Source: Acidobacteriota bacterium
GTDB taxonomy: Bacteria; Acidobacteriota; Terriglobia; Acidiferrales; 2-02-FULL-67-57
Assembly: GCA_016189965.1 (NCBI GenBank)
Contig: JACPRL010000117.1
Coordinates: forward strand, 1 to 8,257
Length of the DNA stretch: 8,257 nucleotides
Direction of reading: 5' to 3'
Under the pieces are notes generated by a model. That model ran no database searches and had not been told where the DNA came from. It saw only the letters and a list, made by a program, of their open reading frames with translations. The translations under genes and the position numbers were made by a program. Of the stretch, positions 1 to 5,390 are shown piece after piece. Numbering within the stretch: position 1 is the stretch's first letter; each line of letters starts with the position of its first letter.

Positions 1-1128
1 CAGGCTTTCCCCCAGCAGCCACACCGGGCTCCGCCAATGGCTCCCCTCGTCGGCTTCCGCTGGCGCGGTGGAAAAGCGCGTGCTTCGACTCAGCTCGAGC
101 TCGAAATACACCAGCACACCGCCGAGCAGCCCCGCCGCTCGTGTGCGCGCCGTGCCCCTGTTCTCGATCGTCAGGTCTTCCACCCTGCTCAAATCTACCT
201 CGGCCAGCCGCAGCGGCTCGCCGAGCGTTTTCCACTCCCGCGCCTGCTGCGGCTTGACGTAGAAGACCTGGGGTGTCTCCTGCGCCGCCACCAACAACGG
301 CCGGAAATCCATCCCGTACCAGGCGCGCCAGTTCTCAAGCGTTTCTGCGGCGAACGTCCGCTTCCCGAGCTCCGCGCGCGGGATTTCCACCGGCAGACCG
401 AAAATCTTTACCCGGTGCGGAATCAGCCGCGCCCCCGGCTTGAGCAGGCGCTTCCGCGCGTCGGCCACCACCTCGAGCACGTTTTCCGCCAGCGGCTCGT
501 TGCCGATGATCTCGCTCGTCAGCACGTCGGCCTGCTCGGGCAACTCGACCTGCGTCGACCATCCTTCCACCACCGTCACTCGATCGGCCAAGCCGTTCGC
601 TTCCACCATCGCCCGCGCTGCCTGCGCCAGCCGCGTCGCTTCAATCGCATACACCTGCCGCGCTCCCGCCCGGGCCGCCGCCATTGCTAGGATCCCCGTC
701 CCCGTCCCGATGTCCACCACCACGTCTCCCGCCCGCACCACCTCCTCAATCGCCCGCAGAAAAGCCGACGTGCGGGCCCGGTCGTTGAGCATCGCCACCT
801 GCAGCGCCGCCGTATCGAAGACGCCCGGGCTGCTGGCCAGCGCCGGTGTGGTCTGCGTGTCGTCGCGCAGCACCCCGGCTTCATACAGGCTGGCCACTGT
901 ATTCATCAACTCCATCCAGTCCTGTGCTCCAGTCGCCCGCGTCCGCAAGCGCTCCATCGCCACCTCTACAGACTGCGGACGCGCAAAGGCGTCCAGCACC
1001 GCCAGCGCGTGTGGCCCAAAGCGCAGTTCTCGCCCCTCAAGCCAGATTCGTACGCGGTTGTCGGACTCCAGCCGCACAGTAAGGTGCGGGACACGCTGGA
1101 GCACGGTGTCAGGACGAAGCGGACTCAC
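1..1128 (-). CDS. PRMT-like SAM-dependent methyltransferase with N-terminal winged-helix/PqqD-like domain (3' end missing)
   Basis: The frame stays open from a GTG at 1128 to base 1, giving 376 codons without a stop, so the C-terminus lies outside the window. Residues about 10-90 look like a winged-helix or PqqD-like domain: two beta strands, then helices ending in an aliphatic L-x3-GVL turn. Residues 137-163 are the SAM-binding Rossmann motif (VVDIGTGTGIL, then VYAIE). A PRMT-type double-E loop follows: SE at 205-206 and a second Glu at 215, nine residues apart as in eukaryotic PRMTs. A later SHW at 363-365 matches the PRMT THW loop, so type-specific elements are present, not just a generic Rossmann fold. 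Expected role: cytoplasmic methylation of a protein or peptide, possibly on arginine; substrate unknown. An in-frame ATG at 1176 is an alternative start, but it would translate a heptamer array and lacks a ribosome binding site. Fold is confident, arginine specificity inferred. Confidence 0.85.
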   Translation of the reverse strand, partial: MSPLRPDTVLQRVPHLTVRLESDNRVRIWLEGRELRFGPHALAVLDAFARPQSVEVAMERLRTRATGAQDWMELMNTVASLYEAGVLRDDTQTTPALASSPGVFDTAALQVAMLNDRARTSAFLRAIEEVVRAGDVVVDIGTGTGILAMAAARAGARQVYAIEATRLAQAARAMVEANGLADRVTVVEGWSTQVELPEQADVLTSEIIGNEPLAENVLEVVADARKRLLKPGARLIPHRVKIFGLPVEIPRAELGKRTFAAETLENWRAWYGMDFRPLLVAAQETPQVFYVKPQQAREWKTLGEPLRLAEVDLSRVEDLTIENRGTARTRAAGLLGGVLVYFELELSRSTRFSTAPAEADEGSHWRSPVWLLGESL

Positions 1129-1141
1129 GGTTGCGGAGCAA

Positions 1142-1147
1142 AGTATA
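1142..1147 (-). promoter_or_regulatory. Possible -10 box of the methyltransferase gene
   Basis: On the minus strand this reads TATACT, five of six matches to TATAAT, and ends 13 nt before the GTG at 1128. No good -35 box lies 17-18 nt upstream; that position falls in the heptamer array. If used, the transcript would start within about ten bases of the GTG, so the mRNA would be nearly leaderless. That would fit the lack of a Shine-Dalgarno site. Confidence 0.25.
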
Positions 1148-1152
1148 GACTG

Positions 1153-1173
1153 GGAACTCGATACTCGGCACTC
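1153..1173. repeat. Three tandem 7-bp units, consensus GNNACTC
   Basis: The units GGAACTC, GATACTC and GGCACTC follow one another without gaps. Positions 1 and 4-7 are constant and positions 2-3 vary. The array lies between the terminator hairpin and the methyltransferase start. It has the same 7-bp period as the arrays at 1218-1245 and 3493-3513, but a different core. Confidence 0.6.
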
Positions 1174-1186
1174 CATAAAAGAACAT

Positions 1187-1211
1187 GGCCGCGGGACTTG
1201 GCCCCGCGGCC
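1187..1211 (-). terminator. GC-rich hairpin, probable terminator of the TPR-like protein gene
   Basis: A perfect 9-bp stem, GGCCGCGGG at 1187-1195 with CCCGCGGCC at 1203-1211, encloses a 7-nt loop. It starts 38 nt beyond the stop codon of the minus-strand gene ending at 1250. Read on the minus strand, the stem is followed by a modest T-rich tract (TTCTTTTA). Read on the plus strand, it is followed by a T-rich stretch from 1219, so it could work in both directions. It separates the TPR-like gene from the methyltransferase gene transcriptionally. Confidence 0.6.
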
Positions 1212-1217
1212 GTCACG

Positions 1218-1245
1218 ATTTTCGTTTTTCGAATTTCGAGTTTCG
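1218..1245. repeat. Four tandem 7-bp units, consensus NNTTTCG
   Basis: The units ATTTTCG, TTTTTCG, AATTTCG and AGTTTCG are contiguous. Only the first two positions of each vary. The array begins 7 nt after the hairpin stem and ends 4 nt before the stop codon of the TPR-like gene, filling nearly all of that spacer. It resembles the short tandemly repeated heptamers described in cyanobacteria, although no relationship can be shown from one window. Confidence 0.7.
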
Positions 1246-1249
1246 ATTC

Positions 1250-2593
1250 TTACCTGGCGCTGCCGCCGCGCCCCCGCGTCCGGGGAATGTCCTCGGCGTT
1301 GACCATGCCCTCGGCCAGCTTCAGCACGAAGGCCGGCTCGCTCACATAGCCGACGATTTTGCCGGAAATCCCCACCACGTCACCGACTTTCAGGTTCTTC
1401 GCTTCGGCCGGGCCGACGACTTTCACTTCCACGTTGGCCTGCTTGGCGTCCACCGCTTCCTGGCCGGCGGCCGCCCGCAGCGTAACCAAGTTGTCGCCCG
1501 CGTCGTGGACTTCCAGGATCAACACCGGCAGTTCCGGCTGGCCGGCCTCGCCCAGGCCGATTACGGTGCCGCAACTGGCCAGAAACATCTGCTGTGCCGT
1601 GTCCCCGCCTACCTTCAGGTCGTCGAAGATGCGTTTGACGGTCATCTCGGCGCGCAGCGCGTTCACCTGCTCGGCGCCCAGCAACTGCCAGTCGGCCGGC
1701 AGCTTCGCGGTCGTCCCGGCCCGCGCCACCAGGCGGTTGACCTGGTCGGCCAGGCAGTCGGGGGGCACCTGCTGGTAGGCCGCCAGACTCTTGGTCAGGT
1801 AGTCGCGCACCTCCTCGCTCTTGGGCACGTTGAGCGCGATGGCCCGCGCCACGTACCAGAAGCCCTTCCTCCAATCCCGCGGGTCCTTCTGCAGGTTCGA
1901 CAGCCCCAGGCGGTAACTCAATGTCGGGTCGCCCGGCGCGTAGCCCACCAGGGCATCGTAGTGTTTCCCCGCCGCCGCAAAGTCCTTCGCCCGGTAGGCG
2001 GTGAATGCCGCCACGGCGTAGAACCCGCGCTTCTCCTGCTCCTTGATCTGGTTGAACTGCTCCGTGGTCATGCCCTGCGGTGGCTGGACGTTGGCGTAGA
2101 GCCGCTCGTGCATCTCCAGGCCCTTTTGCGCCCGCTCGGCTGCCTTGCGCGCCACCGCGTCCCCGTTGGGCTCGCGAAAGCCCTGGGGGAAACTCAGGGT
2201 GTAGATGACCATCATGCGGTAGTAGAGCGGGTCGAGCGCCGCATCCTGCAGGTTGGGGTCAAGGTCGCGGTAGGCCTTCAGCACCTGCGCCCGGTCGAGA
2301 GCCAAGAAGCGGTCCACCGCCTCCATCGCTTTGGGGAACTTCTGCGCCAGGAGCGCCGTCTCGGCGTAGTTCTGGTAGACGAAGGACAGGTAGGTAGAGT
2401 CGGGATAGGTCTGGAGGAAGTTCTCAATCGCTTGCAGCCGCTGGTTCGGCTCTTGCGTCTGCAGCACGTCCTGGTAGGCGTTGTACTCTTCCACCTTGCG
2501 CTGGTACTCGGACTGCTGGTCCGCGGCGGCCGGCCCCGCCAGCGCCACCAGCGCCAACCCCACGAGCAACGACCGGATCGTCTCTCTTCTCAT
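1250..2593 (-). CDS. Exported TPR-like protein with OB-fold-like C-terminus and RGG tail, function unknown
   Basis: The protein has 447 residues. Residues 1-24 form a signal peptide: two arginines, a hydrophobic stretch, then an AxA cleavage site before DQQ. Residues about 30-290 are helical, with TPR-like features such as YPDSTYLSFVYQNYAETALL (62-81) and an AxDFAAAGKHYDALVGYAPGD-like segment near 202-222. They resemble tetratricopeptide-type scaffolds that bind other proteins. Residues about 385-433 (VEVKVVG, GDVVGISGKIVGYV, AFVLKLAEG) look like a small beta-barrel of OB-fold type. The tail RTRGRGGSAR (438-447) is Arg/Gly-rich. Expected location is the periplasm or envelope. The ATG at 2593 was chosen because the signal peptide follows it; an in-frame GTG lies at 2605. 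The open frame continues upstream antisense to the dehydrogenase gene, but that extension is a GC artefact. The precise function is not recognised. Confidence 0.85.
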   Translation of the reverse strand: MRRETIRSLLVGLALVALAGPAAADQQSEYQRKVEEYNAYQDVLQTQEPNQRLQAIENFLQTYPDSTYLSFVYQNYAETALLAQKFPKAMEAVDRFLALDRAQVLKAYRDLDPNLQDAALDPLYYRMMVIYTLSFPQGFREPNGDAVARKAAERAQKGLEMHERLYANVQPPQGMTTEQFNQIKEQEKRGFYAVAAFTAYRAKDFAAAGKHYDALVGYAPGDPTLSYRLGLSNLQKDPRDWRKGFWYVARAIALNVPKSEEVRDYLTKSLAAYQQVPPDCLADQVNRLVARAGTTAKLPADWQLLGAEQVNALRAEMTVKRIFDDLKVGGDTAQQMFLASCGTVIGLGEAGQPELPVLILEVHDAGDNLVTLRAAAGQEAVDAKQANVEVKVVGPAEAKNLKVGDVVGISGKIVGYVSEPAFVLKLAEGMVNAEDIPRTRGRGGSAR

Positions 2594-2607
2594 CGACTCT
2601 CTCACTG

Positions 2608-2614
2608 CCTCCTT
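2608..2614 (-). promoter_or_regulatory. Shine-Dalgarno site with unusual spacing
   Basis: The minus strand reads AAGGAGG, a perfect match to the anti-Shine-Dalgarno core. It lies 14 nt before the ATG at 2593, longer than usual, and only 2 nt before the in-frame GTG at 2605, shorter than usual. It supports a start in this area without deciding between them. Both starts keep the signal peptide. Confidence 0.5.
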
Positions 2615-2669
2615 GCCGCTGTGCTCGAACCGCGCTCGGGAAGAATGGAAGGCCGAAGAACAATCGCCC

Positions 2670-2698
2670 ATTATAGCCGCCTGGCTCAGCCGGTGCAA
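2670..2698 (-). promoter_or_regulatory. Sigma-70-type promoter of the TPR-like protein gene
   Basis: The minus strand has a perfect TATAAT at 2675-2670 and TTGCAC at 2698-2693, separated by exactly 17 nt. The -10 is ideal and the -35 keeps the TTG core. Transcription would start near 2663, giving a 5' leader of about 70 nt before the ATG at 2593. It is the strongest promoter-like site seen in the window. Confidence 0.6.
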
Positions 2699-2737
2699 GT
2701 GGCCTCTCTCACTCTCCCCTCCGGCCGCCCTCCTTCC

Positions 2738-2746
2738 TGTTAAGAT
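2738..2746 (+). promoter_or_regulatory. Possible extended -10 of the dehydrogenase gene
   Basis: TG, one base, then TAAGAT resembles an extended -10 element (four of six matches in the hexamer). It lies 39 nt before the ATG at 2786, in the divergent spacer, after a C/T-rich stretch. No convincing -35 is seen, which is tolerated for extended -10 promoters. Confidence 0.25.
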
Positions 2747-2773
2747 GAGGACGCACGCCAAATCGTTGTGCCC

Positions 2774-2778
2774 AGGAG
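2774..2778 (+). promoter_or_regulatory. Ribosome binding site of the dehydrogenase gene
   Basis: AGGAG lies 7 nt before the ATG at 2786, an ideal spacing. It decides the start against the in-frame GTG at 2768, which lies upstream of the site and has none of its own. Confidence 0.75.
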
Positions 2779-2785
2779 AGCGGCC

Positions 2786-3493
2786 ATGAGCGCCCCCACC
2801 CCGGTTGCCATTGTTACCGGCGCCAGCCGCGGCATCGGCTACGCCATCGCCGAAGAACTGGCTCGCCGCGGCCACCGCCTGGCCTTGCTGGCCCGTAGCA
2901 CCGGGCCGCTCGAAGAGGCTGCCCGCCGGCTGGCCGGCGCCGCGCCCGCCGTGCGCGCCTTTCCCTGCGACGTCCGCCAGGCCGAACAGGTCGCCGCCAC
3001 CTTCCGCCAGCTCCTCGACTGGGGCGGCCGCGCCGACGTCCTGGTCAACAACGCCGGCATCGGCGGCTTCGGGCCCCTCCACGAGCTTTCCGAAGCCGTC
3101 TGGAACGACACGCTCGACACCAACCTGCGCGGCGCCTTCCTTTGCTCGAAGGCTGTCGCCCCGCAGATGATCCGCCAGCGCTCGGGCTACATCATCAACA
3201 TCAGCTCGCTCGCCGGCAAGAACGCCTTCGCCGGCGCCGCCGCCTACTGCGCCTCCAAGTGGGGCCTGCTCGGCCTGACCAAATGCATGGCCGAGGACCT
3301 GCGCGGCTACGGCATCCGCGTCACCGCCATCTGCCCGGGCAGCGTCCAGACCGAATTCTCCCCGCACGCCGGCAAAGACCCCGCCCGGATGCTCCAGCCC
3401 GAGGACGTCGCCCGCGCTGTCGGCTGGCTCATCGAGCAGGACGCGCGCAGCTTCCCCAGCGAGATCGACCTCCGCCCCACACAGAAACCGTGA
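2786..3493 (+). CDS. Classical SDR-family NAD(P)-dependent oxidoreductase
   Basis: A soluble 235-residue protein, normal length for a classical short-chain dehydrogenase/reductase. The cofactor motif TGASRGIG is at 11-18, a CDV cofactor contact at 61-63 and NNAG at 88-91. The catalytic tetrad is Asn113, Ser141, Tyr154 and Lys158 (YCASK), followed by the PG motif at 184-185. Arg15 within the glycine motif and Arg37 after the second strand favour NADP(H) over NAD(H). It should reduce a carbonyl or oxidise an alcohol in the cytoplasm. FabG-like 3-oxoacyl-ACP reductase is a common label for such proteins, but the sequence does not fix the substrate. The C-terminus SEIDLRPTQKP is typical of an uncharacterised SDR subgroup. 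It is transcribed alone, divergent from the TPR-like gene and convergent with the helical-repeat gene, so context does not suggest a pathway. Confidence 0.95.
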   Translation: MSAPTPVAIVTGASRGIGYAIAEELARRGHRLALLARSTGPLEEAARRLAGAAPAVRAFPCDVRQAEQVAATFRQLLDWGGRADVLVNNAGIGGFGPLHELSEAVWNDTLDTNLRGAFLCSKAVAPQMIRQRSGYIINISSLAGKNAFAGAAAYCASKWGLLGLTKCMAEDLRGYGIRVTAICPGSVQTEFSPHAGKDPARMLQPEDVARAVGWLIEQDARSFPSEIDLRPTQKP

Positions 3494-3513
3494 CTCGCGG
3501 CTCGCGACCCGTG
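3493..3513. repeat. Tandem 7-bp units between two convergent stop codons
   Basis: ACTCGCG, GCTCGCG and the diverged ACCCGTG (five of seven matches to the first unit) run from the last base of the dehydrogenase stop to the base before the stop of the opposing gene. AACCGTG just upstream (3486-3492), inside the dehydrogenase coding sequence, resembles the third unit and may be a fourth copy or coincidence. No terminator hairpin with a T-run is visible here. Confidence 0.5.
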
Positions 3514-4284
3514 TCAGTGTCGTTGCAGGCGGCGCTCCGCCTCCGCCCGCACGTACTCCCGCAGCGTCGGGGTCATGCGGTGGTCGGAGGCGATGACCTT
3601 CAGGTCGTCGGGCTTGAGGTCGGGCAGAAAGGCGAGCGCCAGCCCGAGCGGGGTCAGCGGATGCCGCACCAGTTGCAGCCGGAGGTCGTAGCGCAGCGAC
3701 CACTTCGGGTGGCGTCCAATCTGCTCCACCACCGTTTCGGTCAGCTCTTCGCGCCGCAGCACGGCGAGCAGCGCCCCCTCGGTCATGAAGGGGTTGTCGA
3801 GCGCCGCGGCGACCAGCGCCAGTTCGCCCGTGGCTAGCAACGCCGCTGCCACCCGCGCCGTGGCCCGCCGTGCCAGGGTAATCTGCTGGCCGAGCGGCAC
3901 CTGCTCGAGCCGCGCCAGGATCTGCTCTTCGGCCAGCCGCTTGATCTCGGTCGGCACGGCGGGCTGCAAGCTCACCGCCACCAGGTCGAACAGGTAGAGG
4001 AACTTCAGCAGCTTCATCGAAACCAGCCGCGGCGTCTTGGGGTTCATCACCAGCGCCGCTTTCACGCGCTGGCTGCGCATGAGCTCCTCGTTCTTCGCCA
4101 TCGCCTGCAGGAACTCCCGCGGCAGGTCCTTGCGCGCCAGCAGCGTCAGCAGGTGCTCTTCGCTCAAGAATGGATTGCGCAGCAGCGCTTCCAGCACTTC
4201 GACGGCCGGGTCGTGCACCAGCAGCCGGATGTCGCTCGGGCCGCCCCGCTGCGCCCGCTCAATTCTCTCTTCCAGCTCTTCCAT
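3514..4284 (-). CDS. Alpha-helical repeat protein of unknown function (HEAT/LRV-like, internal duplication)
   Basis: From the ATG at 4284 the protein has 256 residues, with no signal peptide or clear membrane helix, so it is probably cytoplasmic. It is rich in Leu, Ala, Arg and Glu and repeats a pattern of Asn-Pro or His-Pro, a Ser/Thr, then two leucine-rich helices. The NP/HP positions are 37, 81, 164, 192 and 208. This resembles leucine-rich-repeat-variant or HEAT solenoids that bind partner proteins. Residues 37-104 and 164-231 align without gaps, indicating duplication. Alternative starts are ATG 4317 (267 residues, preceded by AAGAGAG) and GTG 4371 (285 residues, overlapping the kinase gene). 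I chose 4284 because the extra N-terminal residues would be encoded by the hairpin element at 4296-4351. It follows the kinase gene on the same strand and may be co-transcribed with it. The family is not recognised. Confidence 0.75.
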   Translation of the reverse strand: MEELEERIERAQRGGPSDIRLLVHDPAVEVLEALLRNPFLSEEHLLTLLARKDLPREFLQAMAKNEELMRSQRVKAALVMNPKTPRLVSMKLLKFLYLFDLVAVSLQPAVPTEIKRLAEEQILARLEQVPLGQQITLARRATARVAAALLATGELALVAAALDNPFMTEGALLAVLRREELTETVVEQIGRHPKWSLRYDLRLQLVRHPLTPLGLALAFLPDLKPDDLKVIASDHRMTPTLREYVRAEAERRLQRH

Positions 4285-4295
4285 CGGCTCTTGGG

Positions 4296-4351
4296 GTCGC
4301 CGCTTCAGCGGCGACATCACATCCGCTCTCTTATTCAGGGGCTTCAGCCCC
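4296..4351. repeat. Twin hairpins with shared TTCA loop, REP/BIME-like
   Basis: The first palindrome (4296-4315) has a perfect 8-bp stem, GTCGCCGC with GCGGCGAC, around TTCA. The second (4338-4351) has a 5-bp stem, GGGGC with GCCCC, around the same TTCA. A 22-nt linker separates them. This paired layout resembles repetitive extragenic palindromes. The second hairpin overlaps the end of the kinase gene, and the kinase TGA stop lies in its loop. The element may terminate or stabilise the kinase message or separate it from the helical-repeat gene. No T-run follows, so it is not a standard terminator. Confidence 0.55.
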
Positions 4352-5285
4352 GGCTTTGTTCCGCCAGCCACAAGCGCTGCGCCAGACGTACCGCGCCTTC
4401 CGCCGGGCTCACGTGCAGCCGTTCGACCCGCGCCTGCGGCGCCGTGCGGCGAATTTCCTCCTGCACGCGCGCGTAAACGTCCTCGCTTTCGGCGAAGACG
4501 CCGCCACTCACCGCGACTACCACTTCAGCCCCCAGCAGTCCGAGCTGCCGGAGCACATCCACCGCCAGGGCGGCGAGCGCCGTCGCGGCCTCAGCGAGAA
4601 TCTCCTGGGCCGCGGCGTCGCCGGCGCGCGCCGCTTCCACGACCAAGGGCACGGCCTGCGCCAGGTCAACGCCCATCGTGCAGCCGCGCTCCTTCTCTTC
4701 TCCAGCCTGCAACACCGCCGAGAGCCTTTCGGCCAGCAACGTCGGACGCTGGCCGCTACCGCCGAGGCCCCAAACCATTTCCGCCGCGCGCAGGCCGATG
4801 GCTAGGCCGCTGCCTTCATCCGCCACAACCTTGCCGTCGGGGGCAACCCGCAGCCCGAGGCCCCCGGCGCGGGCCTGCTGGCCGCGCTCGTTTCTTCCGT
4901 AGGCAATCGAGCCTGTCCCGGCAATCAGCACTACCCCAGGACCGACGCCCACGGCGGCCTCGAGCGCCACTTCCATGTCCCCGACCACGTAGAGGAAGCG
5001 CGGCCGCAGTACCTCGGCGAGGACCTCGCGCGCCATGGCCCGCGCCTGCGCGTCGCTCACCCCGGCAAAGCCGGCGCACACCACTTCCAGCCTCGGAGCT
5101 GTTAACAGGGTTTGGCGCCACAGGCCATCAAAGCAGTCAACCAACGTGTCGCGCAGCTCCTCTCGCGAGATCCGGCGCAGGTTGCTGCCGCCACCGGTGG
5201 CGCGGGCAAGCGTCTCTCCGGCCTCATCGGCCAGCACGCACTCGGTCTTCGTCCCGCCGCCGTCAATGCCGAGAAAGAAGCCCAT
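4344..5285 (-). CDS. BadF/BadG/BcrA-family kinase, N-acetylglucosamine-kinase-like
   Basis: A cytoplasmic 313-residue protein of the ASKHA (actin-like ATPase) fold. GIDGGGTKT (6-14) is the first phosphate loop, AGTGS (122-126) the second, and SGGVF (260-264) the adenosine-site glycines. Asp103, in GDMEVAL, sits where family members carry the catalytic Asp. DEGSG (156-160) matches the GDEGSG signature of N-acetylglucosamine and glucosamine kinases, and SPAEGAVRLA (293-302) is the usual C-terminal helix. Expected reaction: ATP-dependent 6-phosphorylation of an amino sugar such as GlcNAc or glucosamine. Length is normal for the family. Between GG (141-142) and DEGSG there are 13 residues, where close relatives usually have about six. 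The ATG at 5285 immediately precedes the phosphate loop. The gene diverges from a symporter gene, consistent with sugar uptake followed by phosphorylation. The last three codons and the stop lie in a hairpin. Exact substrate is uncertain. Confidence 0.88.
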   Translation of the reverse strand: MGFFLGIDGGGTKTECVLADEAGETLARATGGGSNLRRISREELRDTLVDCFDGLWRQTLLTAPRLEVVCAGFAGVSDAQARAMAREVLAEVLRPRFLYVVGDMEVALEAAVGVGPGVVLIAGTGSIAYGRNERGQQARAGGLGLRVAPDGKVVADEGSGLAIGLRAAEMVWGLGGSGQRPTLLAERLSAVLQAGEEKERGCTMGVDLAQAVPLVVEAARAGDAAAQEILAEAATALAALAVDVLRQLGLLGAEVVVAVSGGVFAESEDVYARVQEEIRRTAPQARVERLHVSPAEGAVRLAQRLWLAEQSRG

Positions 5286-5296
5286 CGCGCTCTTTT

Positions 5297-5302
5297 AGGA
5301 TA
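5297..5302 (-). promoter_or_regulatory. Possible -10 box of the kinase gene
   Basis: The minus strand reads TATCCT, four of six matches to TATAAT, 11 nt before the ATG at 5285. No recognisable -35 box lies at the right distance. An AAGAG close to the ATG is the only ribosome-binding-like sequence. Weak evidence. Confidence 0.2.
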
Positions 5303-5344
5303 GCACAGCGGAAACGGGCGTCCGACCGGACCGCACCGAGCAGC

Positions 5345-5373
5345 TTGCCCGCTTCGAGTCCATCGGCTAGACT
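5345..5373 (+). promoter_or_regulatory. Possible sigma-70-type promoter of the symporter-permease operon
   Basis: TTGCCC at 5345-5350 and TAGACT at 5368-5373 are separated by 17 nt; each matches four of six consensus positions. The start would be near 5380, giving a leader of only about 10 nt that still includes the Shine-Dalgarno site at 5382-5388. It lies in the roughly 100-bp spacer shared with the divergent kinase gene, so a single regulator could control both directions. No clear operator palindrome is seen. Confidence 0.35.
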
Positions 5374-5390
5374 CGCGGCGCGGAGAGGCT

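Noticed and set aside
1129..1176. Longer methyltransferase start at ATG 1176
   Set aside because: The added residues would be encoded by the heptamer array and the putative -10 region, with no ribosome binding site. It cannot be fully excluded.
440..2743. Long plus-strand open frame opposite the methyltransferase and TPR-like genes
   Set aside because: It runs antisense to two well-supported proteins, has Arg/His/Ser-rich composition with no domain, and is explained by stop-codon scarcity in GC-rich DNA.
3494..3513. Bidirectional terminator between the convergent genes
   Set aside because: The gap contains tandem CTCGCG units, not a stable inverted repeat, and has no T-run.
2594..3703. Upstream extension of the minus-strand open frame across the dehydrogenase gene
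   Set aside because: It is antisense to a gene with all SDR catalytic residues, and the product is low-complexity Gly/Ala/Arg sequence. A good start with signal peptide and promoter lies at 2593.
4285..4371. GTG 4371 or ATG 4317 as the start of the helical-repeat protein
   Set aside because: The extra N-terminal residues come from the hairpin element and look unlike the rest of the protein; GTG 4371 also overlaps the kinase gene by 28 nt. ATG 4317 remains possible.
5286..5390. Operator or riboswitch between kinase and symporter genes
   Set aside because: No convincing palindrome or conserved aptamer-like structure is visible, only weak promoter hexamers.
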